Part shown: positions 53,801-62,762 of the stretch, piece after piece
Position numbering within the stretch: position 1 is the first letter of the stretch
Layout: every line of letters starts with the position of its first letter
Assembly: GCA_947054505.1 (NCBI GenBank)
Contig: CAMRWU010000001.1
Coordinates: 218,464 to 282,463 of the forward strand
Reading direction: 5' to 3'
DNA length: 64,000 nt
Origin: an uncultured Pseudomonadota bacterium
Lineage (GTDB): Bacteria > Pseudomonadota > Alphaproteobacteria > RF32 > CAG-239
The notes under the pieces: generated by a model
The model's database searches: none
What the model saw: the letters and a program-made list of their open reading frames with translations, nothing else
Told to the model about the DNA's origin: nothing
Program-made: the position numbers and the translations under genes

Positions 53801-54064
53801 TTAGGCCAGAGCTTTAATCTTCTTAGACAAGCGAGAAATTGTGCGGGCAGCTTTATTCATTTGGAAAATGCCTTTGCGAGCCGCAACCATCATTTCTGAT
53901 TCGGCAACTTTAAAAGCTTCAAGAGCTTGTTCTTTGTTGTTGCATGCGATAGCAGCATCAACCTTTTTTACAAAAGTGCGAACACGATTTCTGCGAGCGG
54001 CAGTAACAATACTGCGCTTGTCATTTCTGATGATTCTGTTTTTTGCCGATTTATGATTGGCCAT
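53801..54064 (-). CDS. rpsT: 30S ribosomal protein S20
   Basis: An 87-residue S20, a helical-bundle protein that binds 16S rRNA. The start MANHKSAKNRIIRNDKRSIV is diagnostic, as is the C-terminal AARKGIFQMNKAARTISRLS. A longer frame opens at 54082, but S20 proteins start with MAN and a ggaagtaaagac site precedes 54064. It is upstream of dnaA and downstream of enoyl-CoA hydratase, a conserved alphaproteobacterial order. Confidence 0.96.
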   Translation of the reverse strand: MANHKSAKNRIIRNDKRSIVTAARRNRVRTFVKKVDAAIACNNKEQALEAFKVAESEMMVAARKGIFQMNKAARTISRLSKKIKALA

Positions 54065-54116
54065 GTCTTTACTTCCATTCAATAAAAAAGTTACTACAAA
54101 TTTTTAAATGTAATGC

Positions 54117-54146
54117 TTTATAAACGCTAACAGTCCCGCAAGTCAA
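54117..54146 (-). promoter_or_regulatory. Promoter of rpsT
   Basis: On the minus strand TTGACT (54146-54141) and TATAAA (54122-54117) with an 18-base spacer, about 50 bases upstream of the rpsT start. Confidence 0.65.
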
Positions 54147-54170
54147 CAAAATTTTGCATAAAGGCCGGTT

Positions 54171-54932
54171 TTAACTGTTATTTTGCATGAATTTTTCCAG
54201 TTGAAAACGAAATTCCGGCGTGTTGAGGCTGAGTTTACAGCTTTTCGATTCTAAATCAATACCATTTTGCAGGGTCATATTGGCCACTTGTTTGATGGTT
54301 TGTTTGCTTTCGACGACAGCCTGATATGGTTGTGCTGCGATTCTTTTGGCGACGCGAATGGATTCGGCATCCAAGTCAGCCAACGGGACGATGCGGCTGA
54401 TAACGCCTCCTGCTTCTGCTTCGGCGGCGGTCAGAGCTTTTCCCGTTAAAATCATTTCCATTGTTTTGGCTTTGCCGAGTCTATGTGTCAATTTACTGCA
54501 AGCGCCAAACCCCGGTAGGATTCCCAGACTGATTTCCGGATGTCCGAAGCGGGCGTTGTCTGCCGCCAAGACAATATCGCAAGCCATTGCCAGTTCACAA
54601 CCGATTCCCAAAGCATAACCGGCAACCGCGGCAATAATCGGTTTACTGCACGATTCTATTTTTTTAAATTCTTCATACCACAGGTCCAGAGCAAAGCTTT
54701 GCTGACTGACTTCCTCGCCCAACTCTTTGATATCGATTCCCGCGGCAAAAGTTTTATCGTTTCCTTTAATGATAATCGCACGAATATTTTCATCATAATC
54801 AAAAGTCTGAACCTGACAAGCCAGATCATTAAGCATTTCAAGAGTAATGGCGTTTAAGGCTTCGGTTCTTGCCAAGGTGATGATGCCGATATCATCAACG
54901 GTTTCGGAAATAATAAATGTTGTTTCTTCCAT
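54171..54932 (-). CDS. Enoyl-CoA hydratase/isomerase family protein
   Basis: A 253-residue crotonase-fold enzyme. It has the usual pair of catalytic Glu: one in GIGCELAMACDIVLAA, the other in GHPEISLGILPGFGA. The oxyanion-hole segment KTFAAGIDIKEL is clear. It should hydrate or isomerise an acyl-CoA, perhaps in fatty acid oxidation. It lies between mutM and rpsT, the place where alphaproteobacteria keep it next to dnaA, and the gene before it on the same strand is the small secreted-protein gene at 54941. Confidence 0.92.
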   Translation of the reverse strand: MEETTFIISETVDDIGIITLARTEALNAITLEMLNDLACQVQTFDYDENIRAIIIKGNDKTFAAGIDIKELGEEVSQQSFALDLWYEEFKKIESCSKPIIAAVAGYALGIGCELAMACDIVLAADNARFGHPEISLGILPGFGACSKLTHRLGKAKTMEMILTGKALTAAEAEAGGVISRIVPLADLDAESIRVAKRIAAQPYQAVVESKQTIKQVANMTLQNGIDLESKSCKLSLNTPEFRFQLEKFMQNNS

Positions 54933-54940
54933 GCTTTTTC

Positions 54941-55300
54941 CTACATTTTACTTTTGACGGTCAGTCTGATTTTCAGTGGTTTGTCGGATTCCTTGGATAT
55001 CTCCAACACTTCGCCTTCGCGTTCAAAAACAAGTGTTTGTTCTCTGTTTCCTTGATAAATCCACCCCATTTGCGGCAATGTATTTTTATAAAAAGACGCC
55101 GCTTTTTTGAAGCCGATGCGGTTGCTGGTCAAAATTGCTTCCACCAACCGACTTTCTTCATTGCCGAAGCTAAGGTTGTCGCTTTGCTCTTGTTTCATTT
55201 CCGTCGGAACGGGAATGTCTTCAAGACCTTCAACAAAGCCGCCGGCTTGTGCTGAAAAACAAAACAATATGGTTGTAACTGCAATAAAATATTTAATCAT
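54941..55300 (-). CDS. Small secreted protein of unknown function
   Basis: A 119-residue protein with a signal peptide (MIKYFIAVTTILFCFSAQA) and a mature domain of about 100 residues (VEAILTSNRIGFKKAASFYK, NTLPQMGWIYQGN, LVFEREGEVLEI). The order of strands and helices hints at a small alpha/beta domain, but I do not recognise the family. It lies 5 bases after the mutM stop and ends just before the enoyl-CoA hydratase gene, so it belongs to the same operon. Confidence 0.75.
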   Translation of the reverse strand: MIKYFIAVTTILFCFSAQAGGFVEGLEDIPVPTEMKQEQSDNLSFGNEESRLVEAILTSNRIGFKKAASFYKNTLPQMGWIYQGNREQTLVFEREGEVLEISKESDKPLKIRLTVKSKM

Positions 55301-55305
55301 CTTTT

Positions 55306-56145
55306 TTACTTCTGTTTTTGAGGGCAGAAAAAACTTGAGCGTCCGGCCTGAACGATTTTTCTGATACCTCCCGTTTGATTGATATCACAAGTACACTGAG
55401 GACATTTTTGCCCAGTTTTATTATAAACACAATGCAAATTTTGAAAATACCCCAGACTACCATCAGGTTTTTGATAGTCTTTTAAGGTCGAACCGCCGGC
55501 AGCAATGGCGTCCGACAAGACTTTGCGAAAAGATGATAATAAAATTCCGCATTCATCGGCGCTAATGTCTTTAGCGGGTCTTGTTGGGTCGATTCCCGCG
55601 AGATATAGAGTTTCCGAAGCATAAATATTGCCGATTCCCGTGACGATTTCCTGATCCAACAGAGCGACTTTTATAGGTACGTTTTTCTTCTGAAAACGAT
55701 TCCGGAGATAAGCGTCGGTTAATTTTTCGTCAAAAGGCTCCAGTCCGATTTTTTTCAGAAGCGGATGTTCGTTTAGACGATTCGTTTCGCAATAGGTGAA
55801 AACCCCGAAGCGTCTGGCATCATTATAAGTAACCCAACCATTTGTCGTTTCCAATATGATATGGTCGTGTTTTTCAATGGTTGTCGGTTTGGTATCGCTG
55901 ATTTTAACCCGTCCGCTCATCCCCATATGCCAGATAAGACTGAGGTTGTTACTCAAATGGATAAGAATATATTTGGCGCGTCTTTGATAGTCGATGATGC
56001 TCTGATGGCATATTTTTTCTGACATATCATGAGGAACCGGAAGTCGGAGACGATAATTGTTGATGATTAAGCCTTTGATAACACATTTGCCTATAGAATG
56101 AGCAAGAGCTGTTTTGATTGTTTCGACTTCGGGTAACTCGGGCAT
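55306..56145 (-). CDS. mutM: Formamidopyrimidine-DNA glycosylase (zinc finger lacks 4th Cys)
   Basis: A 279-residue DNA glycosylase of base-excision repair, removing 8-oxoguanine. The start MPELPEVETIKTAL gives the catalytic Pro2 and Glu3; I choose 56145 (the second Met codon) for that reason. H2TH helices (TGIGNIYASETLYLAGIDP) and KYILIHLS are normal. At the C-terminus the zinc finger is CPQC (248-251) then SSFFCPQKQK: Cys274 is present but the fourth position, usually Cys, is Lys277. An extra Cys253 follows the first pair and might substitute. The order mutM-enoyl-CoA hydratase-rpsT-dnaA is normal for the class. Confidence 0.94.
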   Translation of the reverse strand: MPELPEVETIKTALAHSIGKCVIKGLIINNYRLRLPVPHDMSEKICHQSIIDYQRRAKYILIHLSNNLSLIWHMGMSGRVKISDTKPTTIEKHDHIILETTNGWVTYNDARRFGVFTYCETNRLNEHPLLKKIGLEPFDEKLTDAYLRNRFQKKNVPIKVALLDQEIVTGIGNIYASETLYLAGIDPTRPAKDISADECGILLSSFRKVLSDAIAAGGSTLKDYQKPDGSLGYFQNLHCVYNKTGQKCPQCTCDINQTGGIRKIVQAGRSSFFCPQKQK

Positions 56146-56185
56146 CATAATTCTCCGTGACTATCAAATATATAAAGCATTATAA

Positions 56186-57310
56186 ATGAAAATAGATATA
56201 ATTCAATTTCTAAAAAAGTTAAACTTTGCCTGCCGTTTGGCACAGAGTGACTGCCTGTTTTTGGTAGAAGGGCTGAAAAGCTTTTTTGTTGTTTCTCTGT
56301 TGGCCAAATTATGGGAAGTTAAAAACACCTTAGAGCCGATGCAAAAGGTTGCTCTGTTTCTGCAAAAAGAAAACAATCCTTTTTTAACACAGGTTTTTAA
56401 TGAAGTTGCCGCTCAAACAAAAATTGTTGGAACAAAATTTTATTATCTGCCGGCTGAAGATAAGGCTTATGAAAATAAAAGCTTATTAAAAAGAGCGGCT
56501 TATAAGGCGGAGTGGGAAGATTTGCGCAATATCTGCCAAGAGGTTGTGGAGCAAGATTTTCCATGGTTGTCATTGGATTTAAAGGCATTGTCTTCGCTGA
56601 TGGATTTAAAGGCGGATATGCGTTTCTACGGTGTTGAGTTTGAGCGTTTGGCTGAATACACTTCGCTTTATCCGGAGGCATGTTCGATTGCGATAGACTG
56701 GGGAATGACGGATAAGCCTGAGCTATATTTGGATATGGCTCAGCCACTAACGTTGACATCAAAGTTGTCGGCGATGGCTCAGCAAAATCTTGCTGTTTTG
56801 TATACCAACCTTTTGTTTGAGAAAAAATGTTTTGCCGGAAATTTTTCCGGTGTTGCCGTTGATGAAGAGGGGCGGGTTAATTTTCTCGATTTTGATTATC
56901 TTTATCCTTTTGATAATTTGTTACGGCGATTTTTAGAGAATTATCTTCATAATAATGCCTTGCCTCACAACGTGAATGAAAGCCGCTTGCGCCGGAGCAT
57001 TGAAACATTGCGTTTTCTTTGCCCCGATGTTGATTTGTTGTCGCTTTTTGATACCTGTTTTCTGCGCTATCCTGAAAATGCCGAACAGGAAGAAGCTGAC
57101 GATTCTGAAACAGATGGTTTGATGAATGTCTACGCTGCGCAGGGGATGGTTGTGCAACCCTATAACAAACATCAGGATCCCGACGGAAAAGCGTTGCGTC
57201 ATTTGTTGCAGAAGCCGCAATTTGCAAAAGAAAAAATGTTCGGAAAGTCATCTTTGTTGTATGCCGGATTAATTTTACTTTTGATTTATTTATCGCTAAA
57301 ATTTTTCTAA
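56186..57310 (+). CDS. Degenerate UbiB/ABC1-kinase-like membrane protein
   Basis: A 374-residue protein at the place where alphaproteobacteria normally have ubiE-ubiB (divergent from mutM). It resembles UbiB weakly: KSFFVVSLLAKLWEVKNTLE near the start, TLEPMQKVALFLQKENNPFL, AQQNLAVLYTNLLFEKK, and FAGNFSGVAVDEEGRVNFLD-FDY, which matches the HPGN...DG...DFG region. The usual Asp before HPGN is lost and there is no clear ATP-binding KxGQ or Lys site. A C-terminal membrane helix (SSLLYAGLILLLIYLSLKF) is present, as in UbiB. It is probably a pseudokinase-like relic or a new function. Confidence 0.5.
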   Translation: MKIDIIQFLKKLNFACRLAQSDCLFLVEGLKSFFVVSLLAKLWEVKNTLEPMQKVALFLQKENNPFLTQVFNEVAAQTKIVGTKFYYLPAEDKAYENKSLLKRAAYKAEWEDLRNICQEVVEQDFPWLSLDLKALSSLMDLKADMRFYGVEFERLAEYTSLYPEACSIAIDWGMTDKPELYLDMAQPLTLTSKLSAMAQQNLAVLYTNLLFEKKCFAGNFSGVAVDEEGRVNFLDFDYLYPFDNLLRRFLENYLHNNALPHNVNESRLRRSIETLRFLCPDVDLLSLFDTCFLRYPENAEQEEADDSETDGLMNVYAAQGMVVQPYNKHQDPDGKALRHLLQKPQFAKEKMFGKSSLLYAGLILLLIYLSLKFF

Positions 57311-57372
57311 AAAGTCGTTGCCGTCGTGTCTTGCTTCATATATACTTGGACGGTTATTGAAAAGACAGGCAC

Positions 57373-57927
57373 ATGATGAAAAAAAATACCAAACGGCGCA
57401 GTAAGTATTATGCTCCTCAAAATGAAGGAGCCTTTCGGCAATGCGATCATCCCGGCTGTACGGAGGCCGGAGAGTTTCGGGCACCCAAAGATCGCCGTTT
57501 AAAAGAATATTATTGGTTTTGCTTGAAACATGTGCAGGAATATAACAGCAAGTGGAACTACTATGATGGCGAAGATGCCGCCGCAGAAGAAGAAAGCGCT
57601 CAGGATAAGCGTCGCCGTTTTCGATTCGGAACACGGGTTAAATATAATTTTGGCTTTGATTTCAACGGTAACTTTGAGTTCTTTGATGGTGAAAACGTTG
57701 AGTTTTCTGCTTCCGGAGAAACATATTTCAATGCAGAAGATCTGGAAAGCCTGCGTGTTATGGAGCTGAAAACAGAAAGTTTAACGCTTGATGTTCTGAA
57801 AAAACAATACAAAAAATTGGTCAAAAAATATCATCCGGACATAAACCGAGATAAAGATGCCGAAGAAAAGTTTAAACTTCTGGGGGCGGCATACAAAAGG
57901 CTTATGGATAAACTTTCACGATACTAA
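57373..57927 (+). CDS. J-domain (DnaJ-like) protein with N-terminal Cys motif
   Basis: A 184-residue protein. The N-terminal part has a possible zinc-binding set (CDHPGCTEAGEF with a later CLKH), followed by an acidic and Arg-rich linker. The C-terminal ~65 residues are a J-domain with the HPD motif: VLKKQYKKLVKKYHPDINRD and EKFKLLGAAYKRLMDKL. A J-domain recruits and stimulates DnaK. This type, with a J-domain at the end, is common in alphaproteobacteria. It starts 62 bases after the UbiB-like gene; its end overlaps the convergent 271-residue gene by four. Confidence 0.88.
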   Translation: MMKKNTKRRSKYYAPQNEGAFRQCDHPGCTEAGEFRAPKDRRLKEYYWFCLKHVQEYNSKWNYYDGEDAAAEEESAQDKRRRFRFGTRVKYNFGFDFNGNFEFFDGENVEFSASGETYFNAEDLESLRVMELKTESLTLDVLKKQYKKLVKKYHPDINRDKDAEEKFKLLGAAYKRLMDKLSRY

Positions 57928-58739
57928 CGTTGAAAATCAGACTTCTTCAATTGTTCTTTTTCTGATGTCTTGTTCTTGAGCTTTGCTTTTTTTGCGACAT
58001 TTTGCACGGATGCTTTGTCTTTTTTGCGTCCGGTCTTTTCCAAGATTTTTTCGGCTATCTTGTTGTCATCAGAACCTTTTTGTCCGGCATCGACCAGTTC
58101 TTCAATTTTCCAACCTTCAATAGCGCGAAGTTTTGAGGTGTCGGTAGCTTCCGCCATGGTTTGGATTTTTTTGATGCCTCTCAGCAGGTTAACGGTCTCT
58201 TTTTCAGACAAGTTGCGTCCTTTGATTTTTGCCTTGGCTGACAATTCGTCTTTTAACGTGTTTTCATAGGTTTTTTCGCTTAAAGAAACATCCAGCATAT
58301 TTTTATTTATTGTCTTTTTATCAAGGCCTTTGAGCCCCAAATCTTTGCTGATTTTATCGGCGGCAACAATGCTTGCGGCTCTTCCTGCATTTTGAAGATT
58401 GTCCATTGTTTGAATGGTTTTTTGTTGTTGCAACTGCCTTTTTTCATCTTCTTGCAAAGCATTGAACAGGGAATTGTTCAGATCAAGCGGAGAAATAATG
58501 TAGTCGTTTTCATCTTCCTCGTCATTATCATAAATATCTTTAATTTTACTTCTGATTTTTTTCAGCCCTTTGGGAAGGTCGGAAGGACGGGGTGCGTTAT
58601 TTTTCGAAACGCTTTTTTTATCTTCCGCTTCTTGCTTAAGGGCTTTTTTGACATCCACGCGCAAAGAGAGTCTTTCGTTGTTGTCAAATCCCTTTTTCTT
58701 TTTCCACTCGATGTTTGGATTGGATGTATCAGCAGCCAT
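57924..58739 (-). CDS. Hypothetical hydrophilic protein
   Basis: A 271-residue protein I do not recognise. It is rich in Lys, Asp, Glu and Asn with no membrane segment or signal; long predicted helices (about 100-250) include KTYENTLKDELSAKAKIKGR. A serine- or lysine-rich C-terminal end (KLKNKTSEKEQLKKSDFQR) closes it. The frame opens at 58787; 58739 has an aggaa site and fits the likely start MAADTSNPNIEW. It overlaps the J-domain gene by four bases at its 3' end and is downstream of the PAS gene. Confidence 0.72.
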   Translation of the reverse strand: MAADTSNPNIEWKKKKGFDNNERLSLRVDVKKALKQEAEDKKSVSKNNAPRPSDLPKGLKKIRSKIKDIYDNDEEDENDYIISPLDLNNSLFNALQEDEKRQLQQQKTIQTMDNLQNAGRAASIVAADKISKDLGLKGLDKKTINKNMLDVSLSEKTYENTLKDELSAKAKIKGRNLSEKETVNLLRGIKKIQTMAEATDTSKLRAIEGWKIEELVDAGQKGSDDNKIAEKILEKTGRKKDKASVQNVAKKAKLKNKTSEKEQLKKSDFQR

Positions 58740-58820
58740 GGTCGGTTTCCTATTTTTATTTTTTTGACCAATTAAATGGTCGCACATAAAATTTTATTTG
58801 TCAAATATAAAGCAGGTCGG

Positions 58821-60494
58821 TTATTCTGGAAGTTTTTTATATGTAATCATTAATGAGCCGTCGGAAAGATGTGCCGATGCGATTTCGATATCATCGGATT
58901 CGTTGCGGTTTAATACAAAAGTTTTGGTTGTCATGTTTATCAGATGTTCATTGATGTCTTTTTTTAGTTCCGGCCAATTTTCATCTTTGCTGAAAAAGCT
59001 TTTCTGGGCTTCAAGAATGTCGCTTAGAGATGGTTCGCTGTCCAAATCCTGCTTGGTTGCATTCCATAGTTTAAGATAAGCGTTATTATAAAATCTCAAA
59101 CGTCCGTCTGTTCCGAAAATGAGAACCGCATCAAATAAATTGTCTAGCATTTCTTCCTGAATGGAAAGAAGGGCGTTATAAGCACTGGTCGTTGCCAGTT
59201 TGTCGGAAATATCTTCATAAGCGAAAATAAGACCGCCCATCTGATGAGGAGCTCTGACACGGCGAAGTGTTTTGCCCGAGGGCAAATGAAGCATGTCTTC
59301 TTTCGGTTCTATGATTTTTGAAAATTCGCTTTGTTCATCATTTTTAAATTTGCTGAAATCAGGGACTTCCGGCAACAGTCGTTTATCGCGTACTTCGTCT
59401 AAAAACATAGAATAGCTGGGACTGCTTTCTAGCCAGTTTTCATCAATCTTCCATAGTCTGACAAATGCTTTATTGTAAAAAGCAAGTTGCAATTGTTGGT
59501 TAAAGACGGCAAAAGCCGTTCCTAATGTTCCCAAAATCTCCAATTGCGCATTTTGGTGTTGCTTCAAATGTCGCTTCAGTTCGTCAAGCTCGTTGATATC
59601 AGTTAAAGCGCCTGCGGAATAAATCGTTTCCAAATCAACGTGAAAAGGTGTTTCGACAGCCTCCATCGCCAGACGGGTTCCATCTTTGACAAGGTTTATA
59701 ACGCCGCTTTTGGGCTTGTTTGTTGCCTGCGCTGCCTGCGCCAACATATAGGGAATTTTTTCTCCGTTCGTGCTTGCCAGTTCATTATCGGTCGGTTCAT
59801 CAGATTTTTTTTCTAGAAAATCCTCATATTTTTTGTTGTAGCAAAGCAGGCGAAGCTGATTGTCTCTGAGCCAAATGGGAAATGGGATATGGTCAATCAA
59901 ATCTTCCAACTGATGTAGTTTTGCCGATGTCTTTTGGCGTTCTTCCTCCAGCCTGACGATTTTGTGTGTCTCAAAGCTGATATCTCGAAACCAAATCATA
60001 TCACAATAAATGTTACCGTCTGTTCCGTTAATTCTGGAGCCGGACAATCGTAAGAATTTGTTGTTGTTTTTTAGGATAAACTCATCGTCAAAAGAAACGC
60101 CTTCGTCACGCAAAAGGTTGATGTATTTCAACAATCTTTTGATGTCATCTTTGTAAAAGTTTTTGAGAATATCCTCAAAACCCGATTTTGTTCCGTCCGG
60201 CAAATTGAGCATAACGGCCAACCTGCGAGAACATCTTTCGACGATGTTTTTTCTTGGATCATTAACTTTTTCATCAGGATAAATAAATGCGAAATAACCG
60301 TCCTTTGAGGCATAAAGTGTTTCAGCGTAGCGTTCGCGATCACGATTTAAAAAATAATTTTGTTTGCGCAAGCGTAAAATTTTAAACCATTGAAACCCCA
60401 TAAAACACAGCATAAGACCAAACAGTCCGGACAAGGCATACCAAAGTTCCGGAGCCGCATAATACAAATCGCTTAAAAAGACGGTATCAATCAT
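58821..60494 (-). CDS. Multi-PAS membrane sensor lacking a kinase domain
   Basis: A 557-residue protein. One N-terminal membrane helix (WYALSGLFGLMLCFMGFQWF) is followed by a cytoplasmic stretch with about three PAS modules. PAS-type segments are visible at about 200-290 (LEDLIDHIPFPIWLRDNQLR), 330-440 (TAFAVFNQQLQLAFYNKAFV) and 460-550 (EEMLDNLFDAVLIFGTDGRL). The protein ends with SDGSLMITYKKLPE, right after the last PAS domain. The histidine-kinase dimerisation and ATPase domains that usually follow in alphaproteobacterial proteins of this layout are absent. Confidence 0.85.
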   Translation of the reverse strand: MIDTVFLSDLYYAAPELWYALSGLFGLMLCFMGFQWFKILRLRKQNYFLNRDRERYAETLYASKDGYFAFIYPDEKVNDPRKNIVERCSRRLAVMLNLPDGTKSGFEDILKNFYKDDIKRLLKYINLLRDEGVSFDDEFILKNNNKFLRLSGSRINGTDGNIYCDMIWFRDISFETHKIVRLEEERQKTSAKLHQLEDLIDHIPFPIWLRDNQLRLLCYNKKYEDFLEKKSDEPTDNELASTNGEKIPYMLAQAAQATNKPKSGVINLVKDGTRLAMEAVETPFHVDLETIYSAGALTDINELDELKRHLKQHQNAQLEILGTLGTAFAVFNQQLQLAFYNKAFVRLWKIDENWLESSPSYSMFLDEVRDKRLLPEVPDFSKFKNDEQSEFSKIIEPKEDMLHLPSGKTLRRVRAPHQMGGLIFAYEDISDKLATTSAYNALLSIQEEMLDNLFDAVLIFGTDGRLRFYNNAYLKLWNATKQDLDSEPSLSDILEAQKSFFSKDENWPELKKDINEHLINMTTKTFVLNRNESDDIEIASAHLSDGSLMITYKKLPE

Positions 60495-60587
60495 GTGTTT
60501 TTCAAAATGAAAAAATTATTGTGTCTTTTCAGATTCTATTATATAAAAAGCATTAATTAAACCGAATTTTTCAGACAAGTGGAAAAG

Positions 60588-61253
60588 ATGTATAATTTAG
60601 CTTATGATACAACGGCGGCGCAATGTGCCGTTATTTTGCAAAAAGGGTGCAAAAAAATCAGTGTTTTTCAAAAGTTGATGGATTTTGGACAAGCCGAAAT
60701 TCTTATTCCGCAAATGAAACAAATGTTGGACAGTGCCGGCATCTCTTTTTCTGACTTGGGATTGTTGACTGTTTGTACCGGCCCTGGGTCTTTTACCGGT
60801 GTCCGCTCCGGTATTGCAGCGGCTCGCGCATTTTCCCTTGCCGCTCCTCAGGTAAAAGTTTGCGGTGTTTCGGCTTTTGACGCTTATGCTTTAGCGTTTA
60901 GCGCTGAAGAACTGGCCGATATTAATGCGGTTATCATTGAAACCAAACGCGATGATTTTTATTTTCAGTTGTTTGATGCCGAGCTGAATAAGATTTCAGC
61001 GCCTCAGGCCAGAGAATATGATGATTTGAAATCTTTGTTGCGTCATAAAAAAGTGTCATTGGTCGGTGATGGGGTTGAGCGTTTTTTAAGCCGTCCGAGC
61101 GGATTAAGTTTGCACTGCATTAAAATGTTGGAGGCATTGCCCGTTGAGTGTGTTGCCGAAGCAGGTTTGCGTTGTTTTGATAATAAACTGATTGATTTTC
61201 CAAAACCTCTGTACCTGCGTGCGCCGGATGTTTCTCTGCCCAAAGCCAGATAA
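60588..61253 (+). CDS. tsaB: tRNA threonylcarbamoyladenosine biosynthesis protein TsaB
   Basis: A 221-residue TsaB, the partner that stabilises TsaD in making t6A37 of ANN-decoding tRNAs. The start LAYDTTAAQCAVILQKG and the diagnostic VCTGPGSFTGVRSGIAAARAF are clear, as is SAFDAYALAF. The frame opens at a GTG at 60579; the ATG at 60588 has gtggaaaag upstream and is preferred. It is divergent from the PAS gene. tsaD and tsaE are not in the window. Confidence 0.92.
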   Translation: MYNLAYDTTAAQCAVILQKGCKKISVFQKLMDFGQAEILIPQMKQMLDSAGISFSDLGLLTVCTGPGSFTGVRSGIAAARAFSLAAPQVKVCGVSAFDAYALAFSAEELADINAVIIETKRDDFYFQLFDAELNKISAPQAREYDDLKSLLRHKKVSLVGDGVERFLSRPSGLSLHCIKMLEALPVECVAEAGLRCFDNKLIDFPKPLYLRAPDVSLPKAR

Positions 61254-61255
61254 CG

Positions 61256-62659
61256 CTAAAAATTATAAACGGCGGCGTTTTTTCTTTCCAAAAGTTTTTG
61301 AATGGTTTGGTGCAGGTCATTTTGCTGGTGCGATTCGATAATCTCCACGATTTCCATTTCTTGCTTGTCCAACCGGCGGTTGATGCCGAGAGAGTCGTAA
61401 TATTGTTTACTGCTGTTGTACAGTTTTGCCGCTTGCAGGCTGTTTCCCTGATCATAAAGATATTGTGACATCATTTTGTTGGCATTGGCAACTTGGCGCA
61501 TATACAAGTCTTCGTCCGCTTGATTCAATACATTGTTATAAGCCCAGACAGCTTTGCTGGTAGATGTTGCTTTGGTGTACATGTCACCGAGGCGTCCCCA
61601 TGCGTTGATGTTGGACGGATTAAGCTCTATCGCCAATTCAAAAGCACCGGTTGCCAAATGTAGGTCATTAATGGAGGCAAGGTTTCCGAAAGTGCAGGCG
61701 TAGTTTGAAACAATCCTGAAAATTTCTTCTCTTTTTTGTGTTAATGATGCCTGACTGCCCAAGTCGATATTATAGTCCATCAGTTGTTCAATCATAGACA
61801 AAGCCGGTGTCGGATCGCCTAATGCCAAATGATAAAGAGCATCTGCTTCTGACACCTGAAGACTGCCTGCTGGAAGCTTGTCAAAATTGCCGTTAAGACA
61901 CAAGCCGATAAAATCCTTTGTTGATTCAATCATCTGTAAGATATCGTCTTCGGAGTTTTTTCCTTGATTGCGGAACATAACCGTCTGAGCAATTTTCAGA
62001 TCATCAACACCGCGAACCAGCATGTCAATAACCAGTCCCAGTAGTTCAGATAAATCCTTTTGGCTTTGCCGGTATGACAGAAACTCCTGATTCAAAATCG
62101 GAGCTTCGGCAACGGGTTCCGGAATTTTTCCTTTTTTCCAGTCTAAAGCAATGGATGCTTGAGTTTTTTTTGTTCCTCTTTGGCGTTCTTCATCTTTCTT
62201 TTCTTTTTCTTTCAAACGCGTTTTTTCTTTTTTTCTTTCTTTTTCGGCGTCTTCTTTTTCTTGTTGTTTGCGTTTTTCCGTCTGTTCCAGCATTTCTTTT
62301 TCGGCTCGAGCCAGTTCAAGCTCTTTCTGCAGCTCTCTTTCCAGTTCGCGTTCGCGCTCCTGTTCTTCCATAATCTGTCTCAGTCGTTCTTCATCTTCTT
62401 CGTCAAAAATAATGTTGTCGTTGTCAGAGTTATCGTCTTTACCGCTTTTTAAAAAAGAAACAATCGATTTAACATACAGAATTATGATTAAAAACAAAAA
62501 AAGCAGAAAAGCGAGCAACATCAGGATAATAGAAGCCAGACGCAAGTTTTGGGCGCCGGATAAATAATGGTCGGCCACTCCGGCCAAGGCATCAATGTGC
62601 TCGGAAACCGAGGCGAAAAACTCACCGACTTGAATCAATGCTGTTAATTGCTCATGCAT
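61256..62659 (-). CDS. Membrane-anchored coiled-coil TPR protein
   Basis: A 467-residue protein. An N-terminal segment is followed by one membrane helix (LASIILMLLAFLLFLFLIII, about 42-61). A Lys/Glu/Arg coiled-coil stretch (about 85-165) comes next, then a helical C-terminal half with TPR-like repeats (LATGAFELAIELNPSNINAW, GRLGDMYTKATSTSKAVWAY and QAAKLYNSSKQYYDSLG). Partner unknown. It ends two bases after the convergent tsaB stop. The layout resembles the protein at 36763 up to the coil, but not the TPR part. Confidence 0.8.
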   Translation of the reverse strand: MHEQLTALIQVGEFFASVSEHIDALAGVADHYLSGAQNLRLASIILMLLAFLLFLFLIIILYVKSIVSFLKSGKDDNSDNDNIIFDEEDEERLRQIMEEQERERELERELQKELELARAEKEMLEQTEKRKQQEKEDAEKERKKEKTRLKEKEKKDEERQRGTKKTQASIALDWKKGKIPEPVAEAPILNQEFLSYRQSQKDLSELLGLVIDMLVRGVDDLKIAQTVMFRNQGKNSEDDILQMIESTKDFIGLCLNGNFDKLPAGSLQVSEADALYHLALGDPTPALSMIEQLMDYNIDLGSQASLTQKREEIFRIVSNYACTFGNLASINDLHLATGAFELAIELNPSNINAWGRLGDMYTKATSTSKAVWAYNNVLNQADEDLYMRQVANANKMMSQYLYDQGNSLQAAKLYNSSKQYYDSLGINRRLDKQEMEIVEIIESHQQNDLHQTIQKLLERKNAAVYNF

Positions 62660-62762
62660 ATGTTGCGTCTAACCATTTACAAGTTATAAAAAACAATCTA
62701 CAATCTCTCTGAAAATGAGAAACGGATACGTTATTTTTAACAATAGATAAAATAAATTAAAA

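Noticed and set aside
62074..62567. Three plus-strand frames rich in Phe and Ser opposite the coiled-coil region of the TPR gene
   Set aside because: Reverse complements of Lys/Glu-rich coils always give Phe/Ser/Leu-rich open frames; no ribosome site or family match.
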